NCBI GenBank assembly: GCA_026874595.1
Contig: CM049316.1
Location: 37,123,695-37,187,694, forward strand
Direction of reading: 5' to 3'
Length of the DNA: 64,000 bases
DNA from: Sipunculus nudus
Taxonomy: Eukaryota; Annelida; Sipuncula; Golfingiida; Sipunculidae
Position 1 is the first letter of the stretch. Every line of letters begins with the position of its first letter. The notes beneath the pieces were generated by a model, which was given only the letters and a program-made list of their open reading frames with translations, was not told the origin of the DNA and searched no databases. Positions 11,402 to 21,660 of this stretch are shown one piece after another. Both the position numbers and the translations under genes were made by a program.

Positions 11402-12466
11402 ATGGAGTTTCAGTGCGGTTGTTACTCCACATATTACTTTGTGTTAATCAATTGTTCGTAGCATAATGTTAAGTTTATGGGCCATTTACCGCGAAATCAA
11501 TACAACCTGATGAAATCCTACCTATTGCTTTTATCACGTATTACGTTAGGCTTATTATGCAACCCAGTATAAATGCCTATATTGAGTTGTGTATTTACGG
11601 CTAGGCGATATCTAGCTACCAAGTATATCATTGAATAAAAAATTACTAGTATGATCACCATAATCGACATCACTTATATATGTCAGCAGTAAGTCCCCGC
11701 CCTTTCCTTTTATCTTGTAAAGAATAAAACCAAATCCATACTACAACATGTAACATGACCCGAGTAATACGTCTGCATAAAACAGTACATCTATATCCAT
11801 TACCGTACAGATAATGGATAAATTTATTCTGATGGCACCAGATAGGTGGTCATTTCCCACTCCGGGCTAAAATCGAATTTAACGTCTTTCACGGGACTCT
11901 CAAAGGAACTTGTTTCGTGCCCAAATAGTAAATAAAGCTTCTGTAATAATATGCTTTTTTTCAGAAAATATACAATCTACCGTTGAGGTAAACTTACTCC
12001 AAACTAACCAGTCAACGTAACAAAAGCACACATAAACACAAAAACAAAACCTGTGTTCAGTAACTTTATATTTTGCTTTCTTGGATATTGCGTTAGGAAA
12101 AATAGAAAAATATATATATGCAAAGTATCAGATCTGTTATGAAAATAGATAGTTTATAACTTTTTGTCATGAAAGCATCCGATAATTGCCATTGCAATAA
12201 CAGTCATCGCTGAATCCATATGGTATTCCGGTCTGGCAGTTTCTCTGCTTTATTGTACGTCGCGTGTGGTATTGCCTGTTTTTCAGCTAGTCAATTGTTA
12301 ATTGACATCATGATACGGTCATTACGGGGCTTGCTCATACTGCCAGTTTTCCCCGTATTGTTTTATTGTCCGTGCTAATATTAAATATTTAAGTAAACTG
12401 TAAACGTCAATTCAGGCACAGATGTCGAATTGCCTTTACATAAAGCCTCTTTATGTTTTTTTTTTC
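11402..12466. other. Unassigned AT-rich DNA
   Basis: No gene or repeat recognised. Confidence 0.5.
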
Positions 12467-12479
12467 GGGGGGGGGGGGG
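12467..12479. repeat. Poly(G) tract
   Basis: Thirteen G bases directly after a T-run and just before a small inverted-repeat element. Confidence 0.9.
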
Positions 12480-12485
12480 ATCTAG

Positions 12486-12585
12486 AGGCGGATCAAGGTA
12501 ATAGGAAAGGGGAGGGTCCAACCCCAATAAGTAAACCTAACAAAAGGTCCTCAAAAGAGGGAGGTCCATTTCCCTCTGGATCCGC

Positions 12586-12587
<2 letters not shown>
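12486..12587. mobile_element. GGCGGATC miniature element, 102 bp
   Basis: Perfect 9 bp terminal inverted repeats AGGCGGATC/GATCCGCCT. Related copies occur at 16496-16665 and 38934-39183. The complete copy at 38934 shows the fuller end CAGGGGCGGAT. It is non-coding and followed directly by a TA run. No clear target duplication is visible here. Confidence 0.55.

Positions 12588-12636
<49 letters not shown>
12588..12636. repeat. (TA)n microsatellite
   Basis: About 49 bases of TA lying exactly between a miniature element and the 5' end of an LTR-like unit. Confidence 0.95.
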
Positions 12637-12641
<5 letters not shown>

Positions 12642-13376
12642 ACAGGTGTCTGTTGACATTTTGATTCGTGTTGGGCTCAAGCCCTAGGCGTTGCTATGGC
12701 GTGTAGAGACACAGCGCTCGGTGTAATCCGTACTGGTTGATCTGGCATGTAAAGTTATAAAGTTATGAATAGGGTCTGTGCTTAGATCCGAAGAAAGAGA
12801 GAGAGAAATATTCCAGCGGACACGGAAGAGTGTGAGTCAGTTTGTGGACCTTTCCGATAATTGCAGCACTTATAGATAATCTTCGAACTTTGTAACAGAT
12901 TACAGTCTTCAGTTTGCCTTTAGGACTATTACCAGAACTTCACTTCTGGATCACAACAGATTGATGTCGGGAATGAATTGGACTATTATTCTCTGAGAAT
13001 ATTTACGTGAACTGTTCATCTGGATTATATGTTTTAAAGAACTTGTTGAGCTGTGACAGTGGTGGTATCCAGCAAAGCCTAGGGTCCGGACACTCTGGTA
13101 CTGTACACTGTATTTATTTTACTGTGTAATTGTATTGATTTACTGTTATACTGTTATTTTACTGTTTCATTGTATTGATTTAGTGTATTGTAATATTAGG
13201 GTTGTTTTAAGAATAAATTATAATTAATTGTTAACAAAAGAACACTGACTTGTTGATCCATTCCCCTAGACATTTGACCCTGACTAGTGTTACAGAATCT
13301 GATTTTTATTTATCTCCGTAACAAAATTTGTGCTCGTCACGACTATGTGATCTGTTGTTATTGGGTTTCGTAATAA
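12637..13376 (+). mobile_element. LTR-like unit, copy A (complete, ~740 bp)
   Basis: Begins TTGTTACAG and ends CGTAATAA, a decayed form of the GTAACAA end seen in copy D, so the ends form a 7 bp inverted repeat. Related to units at 26545 (3' part), 31732 (5' part) and 49798 (complete). It carries the landmarks of an LTR: a TATA-like TTATGAATAGGG near 12763, a conserved CTGTG...GCCGA block downstream, and a polyadenylation signal AATAAA at 13212-13217. No gag or pol sequence adjoins it, so a solo LTR is the best reading. A non-autonomous DNA element cannot be excluded. The bases flanking it (TATA and TTTA) match at 3 of 4. Confidence 0.6.
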
Positions 13377-13380
13377 TTTA

Positions 13381-13741
13381 TATAATTGTAGGTAGGTGTG
13401 TGTGTATAGTTGTTATGTATGTCGGGTCAGTGTGCAGAGGTTGACCTCAAATAAAAGGTCTTTCCGCCGATTTTGGTAGTATTTGACATAAAGAATAACA
13501 TACTGAAAATCTTCTTTTTTTTTTAAAATAGATTCCAAGGTGGCCGCCATGATCCTTATATATATACATACATTTACAAATATACATTTTTTAGGGGGAG
13601 CGAGAAATCAATTAACTGGTGCTTTTTACTGATTTTAAAAATAGATCATTGGTTAAAAGCACTTGTTAGATGCTTATCTATAAATCCAAGATTTAGTCAT
13701 CGGATAATACTGCACATTCATAGATGAAGTTTATTTTGTGT
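13381..13741. other. Unassigned DNA
   Basis: Contains a short GGTGGCCGCCATG word near 13540, of a kind common in dispersed repeats. No gene seen. Confidence 0.45.
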
Positions 13742-13752
13742 CCCCCCCCCCC
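13742..13752. repeat. Poly(C) tract
   Basis: Eleven C bases. Confidence 0.9.
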
Positions 13753-13792
13753 TCTATTTTGGCATTACGTTTATTTGAATCTGTTTGAATCT

Positions 13793-14025
13793 GGCCTCTG
13801 TTGTCTAGAGTCAGAGCACAAGATCGCCATTTCGATCTGAGGAAAGGAATTATTTCCGTTTCGCCTCACCAGGGGTTATGCCTGCGTAATAGGGAGACTT
13901 TTCCCCACAGTGGTGTTTCAATCACAAACGAGTGCGCCTTTCGGGGGTTCCCCGATTATACGACCGAATAACGGGGACGATTACACACCCAGGACCCACA
14001 GGTGTTGTCCACCGAGCCTAGTTGA
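13793..14025 (+). mobile_element. tRNA-derived SINE, copy 2 (degenerate head)
   Basis: The body shares ACAAACGAGTGCGCCTTT plus CGGGGGTTCC and the downstream block ending in CACACCCAGG with the good copy at 20494. The first ~75 bases look like a decayed tRNA-like head, with a weak B-box-like TTTCGATC near 13830. It lacks the 3' tail block. Confidence 0.6.
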
Positions 14026-15600
14026 TCATAATATGAGAGTTTACATAATTATTTTGGCTACCATGAGAAACGGAGGCGGACTAATCTAGCCATAAAGCGT
14101 CTAACTCAACAGGTTTTAAGATATAAAACTAAGAAAATTAAACCAGCGTAAGCTAACAATGAGTATTTGGTAGGATGTACACCGTACACAACCTGTAAAT
14201 GATTGGTCCGTCTTGCGTATAACCGAGCATGACGAGTGTCCGAGTGAGAGCGTGATGTGAAATTTTTATGCAGGTCAAGTCGGATCAAAGTTTTTCTTTA
14301 TTTGTCGGCTACCAATGCTTCTTTTCTTTGGGTTCTCCCGTCATATTATCGCACCCGGCTAGCTTTCAAAGCCAGTCACTCCATTGGTGCATTTTTATAT
14401 TACGCCAGTATATCAGTAAATATCGCTTCAGGGTTATTAGTTAAATATAGTTTTTATACAAAAATATAAGCAGAATTATTCAGAGGTAAGGTCATACCTA
14501 AGTTTTACTTCATTGGAAGTGCTCAGCTATTCCATGCATTCTTATCAAAAGAGGGAGAGGTTTTGCCTAATACCTTTTCTTTAACAAGGCGTCTCGCTTT
14601 TATTTGCTGTCACGAATTCAATGCAGGGCCTATGACTAATTTTAAAAAATTAAGGAGAGTCGTGTGGTCACGCTTGTCCAGAGTTGTTCAGACCGACTCA
14701 GGTGGCATTTATAATGGACAGGAAAGTCTACCTGAGTCGTGACACAACTCACACGGGAAACCGCACTGAAACCGCCATATATCCAATTGCATCGATTTCG
14801 TGATAAACAGCAGGTAATCTAAATATAAGGCAAAGGGTGATGAATTAACATAGAAAACATTTGAACTTGCAAACCAATGTATAAAATTTATCTCATCTCT
14901 AAAGTAACTAGTCATATCTTGTTCCGCGTACAAGTTTACTCAGTCATAACGGGATTTTTTTTCGCACCTGGCAGGTGTTGGAAAGTACATGGACTTATCA
15001 TAAATATATCTGGTTTATTTTAAGTGACAGCGTACTTACAGTCGGCCATGTGCCGTTGTCAAAATTACCAAAAAATTTAGATCTCCCCAGGTCTTATAGA
15101 GTGGTTTTCGACATTAGATAGGATGGGACTCGGAGGTAAGGACTCGAGAATTCAGACCAAGTCCATTTCGAGTCCAGTAGAAGGAAAGCTCTGTCACATA
15201 CTGTAAAGACATTGATATACATCTACAAACTACTAACAATATATTACAAAACATAGACTATATGCCAAGCTGTAGGTCTGTATCGGGAGCTAATTGTAAA
15301 TAAAACCTTTAAGTAAAAGGTACGTGTAAACGTACATAAAATTCCGTATGATCATCTCAAAGTATAATTTTAAATTTCTTTTTATCAAAAGATTATTATT
15401 GGACTCGGACTTGGACGTGGACTCGGAATGTGTGGACCTGTCTATGTACAACGGTAATGCCGCTGGAGGTGTACCAGAGGACGTCACGCAGCTTCAGGCC
15501 GTTGCGGCACCAAGAAGCTGTTGACCGCCCCTTTATAAGTTCCCAGAACTGCAGTTAATTTTGTTATAATGTCTCTCCGTGTCTTAGGTTAATTGACACT
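14026..15600. other. Unassigned DNA
   Basis: Several 60-75 codon frames on both strands, none with a known motif. No repeat recognised. Confidence 0.5.
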
Positions 15601-15611
15601 GGTCCATTGAG

Positions 15612-15631
15612 TGACGTCACGGGGCTATAAA
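15612..15631 (+). promoter_or_regulatory. CRE plus TATA, promoter-like
   Basis: A perfect TGACGTCA (15612-15619) is followed 6 bases later by TATAAA (15626-15631). About 25 bases downstream is an initiator-like TCACT (15649). The first ATG after it (15673) opens only a 37-codon frame, MPVKRVDSRKWL..., ending at 15786. This arrangement is what a Pol II core promoter with a CREB/ATF site looks like, but no recognised gene follows. Confidence 0.25.
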
Positions 15632-15789
15632 GACTGGAATCTCAAGTATCACTGAATGTGTACTTGTGTTAGTATGCCTGTAAAGAGAGTTGATAGCCGG
15701 AAATGGCTTGCCACCAGTGATAGCGAATTTCACCCTCTCGTAATATTAACCAACACAAATGTGAGAAGGGACTCCCTTGGTCTGTGACT

Positions 15790-16280
15790 TCTTCTTTCTC
15801 ATTTGTAGAATCGAATAATAAGCATTAATGGTTAAACAGAGTTTCAGTTTCTTTAAGAAATTGACGAAAGATTTTTTTCTGATATGGATATATAAAACAG
15901 ATTTAAATTTAGCATGTACTTTATTTGGCACATACAATCTTTGTTTAACAAAAGATGAACTCCGCATATACATAGCATGTGGGCCTGTGTGTATATTTGT
16001 GAGTGTGTAAAACATAGAAAACGAAAGCAAAAGACAAACATACGGACAAATGAAAAGGAGAGAGTTAATCACACATATGGAGTTATGCAAAAACGTTATA
16101 AGCATGAAGAAACTCAAAATCGACTTAAGCAAATCAAAGACTAATTAAACTACATTCATGTTATTGTCATGCGATTAGTGGAAGAGTGCCCCCCTCCCCC
16201 TCGAACCCCAAACTCAGCGATAATGGGGGAAGTGCTATGGAATGCACGAGCCTTTAGAAAAAAAATTCAAAAATGAACTT
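15790..16280. other. Unassigned DNA
   Basis: Overlapping open frames on both strands (15746-16132) without motif. Nothing recognised. Confidence 0.5.
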
Positions 16281-16294
16281 ATCAAACCTTATAA

Positions 16295-16332
16295 GCCACC
16301 TCCTCCTCCCCCTCCCCCTCCCCTTCCCAACC
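16295..16332. repeat. C-rich (CCTCCC)n-like tract
   Basis: Imperfect CCTCC/CCCTCC run. Confidence 0.8.
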
Positions 16333-16495
16333 GGACTATTGGGAAGGCTTACATTTGCCTATGATAAAACGAAATATTTACTGATATATAAAAACCAAGC
16401 TTTTCCACTCCGACATGCATAAAAGAGAGCATGGCATCAACACACACTTCTCATATCTAATCAAGAAATGTAAAACGTCACCAACAGGCGGATCC

Positions 16496-16665
16496 AGGAT
16501 TTAGAAAAAGGAGGAGCCCAACTCATGAGGACTAATGCCAAAACCTAAAAAAGTCCCCAGGTCTTCAAAATGAGAGTCCTAATTGCAAAAATTGGTCTGA
16601 AATCCTTGAAGTAAGCTTGTGGTGGCTGTAAAAAAGGGGAGGGGGATCCGGGCCTCTGGACCCCT
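16496..16665. mobile_element. GGCGGATC miniature element, decayed copy
   Basis: Starts AGGCGGATCCAGG and ends near GGCCTCTGGACCCCT. The interior aligns with the copy at 12486 (shared AACCTAA...AGTCC and CTTCAAAA blocks). The right inverted repeat is decayed. Confidence 0.45.
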
Positions 16666-18244
16666 CACCTTGATTATATTCTGTCAGATATTAAAGCTAA
16701 CTCATTAGGGAACTTGTCATGAATACGGGGTTATAAATGGTATATAGGGATATATTTTTGTCGATTTATTTCGGTATTTTACTCATTAATAAGCGGTAAT
16801 GTCAGTCCTGTATCTTCAGGTGACCGGTTTGCACCCAACAGTAACAAATCATTATTAACCTTCAGCACTCTTCGCCCCAACCATCGGTGTACCTACACGA
16901 TGTGGTTGTTTATATACGGCTCAGCTTCTTGTTGCTTAATAAAATATAAAGGGATACAAATTTAGACTTGAGTTCAAGAGCTTTCTTTTACACCCTGAAC
17001 ATAAGCTTTTCCTTAACGCAACTTAAGCTACCATCTTGCATAATTGCTTAAGTTTAACAATGAAAAATTATGTCTCAATTCAGATCTATTTGTTTGCAGT
17101 GATGTAAGTTACTACATATCTTATTTATTTCATTTAACCCACATTTGGAATGTATTATCTTTCACAATTGAAAAATACTAATCTTCAGAAAAAAAGTTGT
17201 ACATTTTAAGGACCTGTTCATAATATGCATGCTCAATAATGATTGTAAAAGCAAATCCGGATAAAATAATGGTTGGGTGCATTTGGAAAAAGCAAGAAGA
17301 AAAGAAAATCGGACAAAGACAGCAGAAGGACTGATAAAAGAATTGGTTCTGATGATTTTATCTGTGTAAAGACTTCTGTCCTGCTTAACCAAAGAGTCGC
17401 CAATCGCCCTTGTGCTCATCTGGTTGCCTCAGACCATAATTCTTAGAAAGAGGTAACCTGGATTTTAGCTTTAGATACCTTATCTGTATTATATTACATA
17501 GTTACCTTCCTTTTAATTATTATATGCAAGAGCATGATAAAAGTAAATAAAAACTATGTCGACTTTTTACCGGGTTAGATCGATGCTGGATTTCAGTCCT
17601 CATGTAAAAAAAAGAACGGCTTTGTTTCTTTTGTTTGTCAGAAGCATCTGGAACGGGAGCATGCAACGGCCCTCTGATTTCTGACCCATCAGAACGTCAA
17701 ACAAAGCTGATAAGTTCAAGCGTACGACGTATAGATTACCTGAAGCTCAGTGCATCAAGTTCATTTCATGCATTTCTATATCCATCTTAACCTTCCGATA
17801 GCGCGGGTCGCATCGTCATTGTGGTATATGGTAAAAGCGACCGGCCTGATTTTAAGATAGCTTTTTGTCTTGTCTATACCTGATCAATACCCGACTTATG
17901 CGACATTAAAATGTCAGGAACGAAATCCGTCTGATACTCGGGTACATTGTTCATGCTGAAAGAGGTTCAAGGAATCAATGCAAAAATTATTAAGACAATC
18001 AAACTGATGGTTATTCAAATATTTATAACGATAGTAGACCAATTTAATCAAATACTTAATTGTGCAGAGTGGTTTGCTGTTAAATGGGGTAAATGAAATA
18101 AATCAAAAGTTTAAAAAATAACGTCAACGATAGGCCAGTTGGTGTCGGCATGCTGCAGAAAAGTCGGTCATAGTATGAAATCAACATTTGAAGAAAAAAA
18201 ATAGATGTATTCAATCGCCAAGAGATCATTGGATGGCAACCCCG
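16666..18244. other. Unassigned DNA
   Basis: No gene, RNA or recognised repeat. The 85-codon minus frame 17162-17419 has no motif. Confidence 0.5.
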
Positions 18245-18260
18245 CCCCCCCCCCCCCCCC
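18245..18260. repeat. Poly(C) tract
   Basis: Sixteen C bases. Confidence 0.9.
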
Positions 18261-18336
18261 GTAAATGACCTATAATGGGGAATCAACAATGGATTGTGCG
18301 GCCTTGGGAATATGATCACGGTCTAATTTATATAAC

Positions 18337-18469
18337 TACATTCACCTGATGATCGGGTCGCATCCTGTGAAACAGACTGTTGTGAATTTACAGTGTTGTT
18401 TTTCTTCAGAGTTATACCGCTCTGGCCTAGCCTGTAGGCCATAGAGCACTTTACAACGGAGAGTAACTC

Positions 18470-18475
<6 letters not shown>
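18337..18475 (-). repeat. Dispersed repeat with nested hairpin
   Basis: On the minus strand the block CACAACAGTCTGTTTCACAG then GATGCGACCCGATCATCAGG recurs at 37095-37150 on the plus strand with few changes. Beside it, 18408-18470 is an imperfect palindrome: outer arms AGAGTTA/TAACTCT and inner arms GCTCTGGCCT/AGGCC-AT-AGAGC. A TA run adjoins both copies. The family is not identified. Confidence 0.5.
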
Positions 18476-18528
<53 letters not shown>

Positions 18529-18532
18529 TATT
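18475..18532. repeat. (TA)n microsatellite
   Basis: About 57 bases of TA with one TG. Confidence 0.95.
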
Positions 18533-18563
18533 GATAATATAAACTGCAGGTGCACATTTGTGA

Positions 18564-18850
18564 CCTAGCACCGATATTGTGCCCAAATTGTAGCTTTGGA
18601 AAATCGGCCATATTAAAGATCTATCGCAAACAGAGCAGAATTAAAAAAAAGAATAACTATTTCAATCAATTGATGCCTCCCCTGCCCCCAGGCCCCCAGC
18701 TGAGAGGTGATGGTTAATCGGCAGTGGAGTTTGGAATAAGGGAACGATCAAAAAAAATTATCAGTTGCAAATCAATGATTAGGACTAATATTGTGCCGTG
18801 ATTTCAGCTTTTTTAAAATCAGCAATATTGGAGAATTTGGACAAACAGTA
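18564..18850 (+). repeat. Diverged direct repeat pair
   Basis: The segments 18564-18640 and 18780-18850 both follow the pattern ...ATATTGTGCC...TTT.AGCTTT...AAATC.GC.ATATT..., about 215 bases apart. Similarity is partial. Confidence 0.4.
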
Positions 18851-18851
18851 A

Positions 18852-19226
18852 GTGACAGAAGAAGAAAGAACGAGAAAAAAATATCATCCAGAGAGGCTTT
18901 ATGATTATGTTTCATGCAGCTATGGCTTCAAAGTGGACTACAGAATGAGAAGCTATTTGTCTATAACTTCTCTGAAATACTGGAGTACCGAGATAATAAA
19001 TTATACTTGGCTACTAAGTTTCTCTTCAACTATTAATGATTTTTTTTTACTTGATCACTCAACTGTCAAGCTCTTCAGGCTTTACTACACATCTCACTGT
19101 TTTATGGATAGTCTAATTATTCATCGACAGCTACTTTCACATAACAAGAGCCATATACGCGGGGAAACCGACAAGACTGTAATTTTAGATTATTCTGTGA
19201 CTAAGTCAGCGTCAGGAAAGCTGTAA
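18852..19226 (+). CDS. Unrecognised 124-residue open frame, doubtful gene
   Basis: Opens MTEEERTRKKYHPERLYDYV. No domain, signal peptide or membrane segment is evident, and it starts right after a diverged repeat. The charged N-terminus is the only protein-like trait. No splice sites or promoter were seen. A chance frame in AT-rich DNA is the simplest reading. Confidence 0.12.
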   Translation: MTEEERTRKKYHPERLYDYVSCSYGFKVDYRMRSYLSITSLKYWSTEIINYTWLLSFSSTINDFFLLDHSTVKLFRLYYTSHCFMDSLIIHRQLLSHNKSHIRGETDKTVILDYSVTKSASGKL

Positions 19227-20484
19227 TCCCTGTGTTAGATTATTACACTACTATTCTCTTCTAATGTTTATTTTTTAAAAGCAAAACAGCCATTATATCA
19301 TCGTTCCTTAGCTCACGGTTATAACCCTTTCTAAGTGCTATCGAGAATGTAGATTTGTTCCAATGCAAGGATCGATGTTAATTAGTAATTTTTTTCAAGA
19401 CATTGGTGCAGTTCCCCGTTTTGTTCCTCATGGATCGCTTCAATATTTCCTGTATTATCGCTTAGCAGATTCTTCCTCAAACCTTACCTAACTTGTAGAA
19501 TCTTCTGTCATCGACTTTCCCTACAATTGTAATCATTGCAATCATGGAATGCTCCTTGATTAAGATTTACGTCGATTTAATTTGGATTTCCTTATGAAAA
19601 TGACCATGCATGTATTCAGGTAGCACAGAACTATATTTAAAGGATATTGAATTCTCGCTAGGATTTATTCTTGGGTTGACCATTTCCCACAAAATCCACT
19701 TATCATGCAAAACAGAATGTGTTTCAGGAAAATGATAATGCGCCGTGAGCCGGACATTTTTTTTTGCGTTTGGCAGCGGTGAGTCATAAATGTGTGCAAT
19801 CCAATAATCTGGAGATAATGATTTTGGAATAGTCGCTGATTAATTAATTACGAAAAGAGTAAAAATTAAAAATTATTAAATCATGAATCAAAAGCATTTA
19901 TAGTTCCATGTTTATGAAACACTGTATTATGGTTAAGTTTATAGTTGTATAATTGAGTAAGGAAAATTTGCAATCGTGCCTGTGATTTTCTTACATATAT
20001 ACCATGATGACTGAGTTTAACATTCGAACAATTGTGCTGGCATGTAAGGAACATCCACACGATGCAGATGAGAGAATAAAAGTACTAAATATCAAATGAT
20101 CATGATAATGAACAATTAAGATACTAATCAATTTTCTTTTTCACTTTTTATTCAGCCAGGTCCACGCTCTCCTGCAAGTTTTCCTTTATATATTTTTTCT
20201 ATACACGGAAATTATGTGTATTGTTAATAAATTAATAGTGGTAATTTAAAAAACGGGATATAAAGGAAGCTGATGGGGCGAATCTTTATTTTATTGTGTT
20301 TTATATTAACCAAGGTAACCTTTAAATTTAATGCTTCATAAGATCCAAATTAATGCCGATAATTCAGATTTAAAGGCTTATATGAGCAAATTTCTTCACT
20401 CTATGATGTAATTTTGGGATTTTAAACGGCAATTTAATAAAGATGAAAATAACCATAATTTATATAGCAGTTAACTAAAACATG
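19227..20484. other. Unassigned AT-rich DNA
   Basis: Nothing recognised. Confidence 0.5.
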
Positions 20485-20493
20485 AACAGATAG

Positions 20494-20916
20494 ACAGAGA
20501 TCGGCTTCTGTGGCTCAGGAGTAGGGCGCGGGACTCGAAGCCGGGAGCCCGTGAGTTCGAATCTCAGCCGAGGCGGTGAGATTTTTCGCGGTCGGCCCCC
20601 CCATCCAGGGTAAGCGCTGTGCAGGCTTATTGGGAAGGCTGTGCCCATCAGTCGTGTTTTACGCACAAACGAGTGCGCCTTTCGGGGGTTCCTCGGTGTC
20701 ATGACCCAGTAATGGGGATGACACACACCCAGGGCCCGCAGTAGTATACCGAACCTGGTTGACACCAGGAAAAATCGGATATAAGCCCCTGTTACGTAGT
20801 CCGAAACCGGAATGGAACTCTGCAGTTGTACATATACTTAGTTAAGCAAAGCATTAAAATATATGGAGTCGGTTACCTCCACCAAAAAATCAAAAAAAAA
20901 AAACCAAAAAAAAACA
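20494..20916 (+). mobile_element. tRNA-derived SINE, copy 1 (full length)
   Basis: The first ~75 bases look like a tRNA: an A-box-like TGGCTCAGGAGTAGG at 20511-20525 and a B-box GAGTTCGAATC at 20553-20563, the internal promoter of RNA polymerase III. A ~300 bp body follows with ACAAACGAGTGCGCCTTT (around 20665) and a GTTACCTCCACC block, ending in an A-rich tail (20883-20916). The exact 9-mer AACAGATAG flanks it at 20485-20493 and 20917-20925. This is a complete retroposed SINE; mobilisation in trans by a LINE is inferred. Other copies: 13793, 28596 (minus) and 52141. Confidence 0.85.
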
Positions 20917-21018
20917 AACAGATAGGTGTCTACATAATTTTTACATATTGACTATGGGATCATGATAAAGGTAGCCAACGACACAACATACTAAAATGCG
21001 ACAACTAGTTGTACCATA

Positions 21019-21054
21019 GGTTACGTCTGCTGTAAGTGATGGCCAGACGTAACC
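21019..21054. repeat. Perfect 11 bp stem hairpin
   Basis: GGTTACGTCTG (21019-21029) and CAGACGTAACC (21044-21054) are exact reverse complements around a 14-base loop. Confidence 0.8.
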
Positions 21055-21138
21055 TTTCTTGATAATCAGTAATATCACATTATTTCAGTCTTCTACCTTT
21101 CTTGATAATCAATAATATCACATTATTTCTGTCTTCTA
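21053..21138 (+). repeat. 43 bp tandem duplication
   Basis: Two units start CCTTTCTTGATAATCA at 21053 and 21096 and differ at only two bases. The first unit overlaps the right arm of the hairpin. Confidence 0.85.
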
Positions 21139-21645
21139 CATAATTTGTAAAAGTATGTTAGAAACGATGTTAAGGCATTTATAAGGTGTCTAGACAGAGC
21201 AACATTGACGGAAACCCGATTATGTTTTGATAACTGTTCTGAGACACTTATTATTTTATAATAGTAACCTAATTATATATAAATTTTGTTATAAACAACT
21301 TATTTTTGAGGATAAGAAAATCCTCATTCACTCCATGGTCTGATTGGACAAAAGAAAACCAGTCTTTATAGAGATAATCTGTTTTGATATAAGGAACAAC
21401 ATTTTCGGAAATAAAGGAAAGGAACATTAATGTCTTATAAAGCCATAATAACACACAAAAATAAGAAAAATGTCTTCACTACAAAAAGCATCCATATTTA
21501 TTAGCACGTAAAAATGGGTAATTTATATTGAAATGTTTAAATATAAAAATCTTTAAAATTTTAAAGAAGATTATTGTTGGAATCTTTTTGATATAATGAT
21601 TTGATTAAAGTCCATATATATGATTCAGACCAACCAAGCGGCCAC
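21139..21645. other. Unassigned AT-rich DNA
   Basis: Nothing recognised. It forms the left flank of the LINE insertion. Confidence 0.5.
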
Positions 21646-21660
21646 AGCGGAGCCTTTCTT
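21646..21660. repeat. LINE target-site duplication, left copy
   Basis: AGCGGAGCCTTTCTT, identical to 24932-24946. Confidence 0.9.

Noticed and set aside
15746-16132. 128-codon hydrophobic minus-strand frame
   Set aside because: The opposite strand is open over much of it, and composition is what random AT-rich DNA gives (Phe/Leu/Ile/Ser-rich). No motif.
20502-20575. Possible functional tRNA gene
   Set aside because: The A- and B-boxes are present, but the sequence continues into a SINE body with A-rich tail and target duplication, and related SINE copies lie elsewhere in the window.
20475-20765. 96-codon minus-strand frame over the SINE
   Set aside because: Antisense reading of a Pol III retroposon; not a gene.
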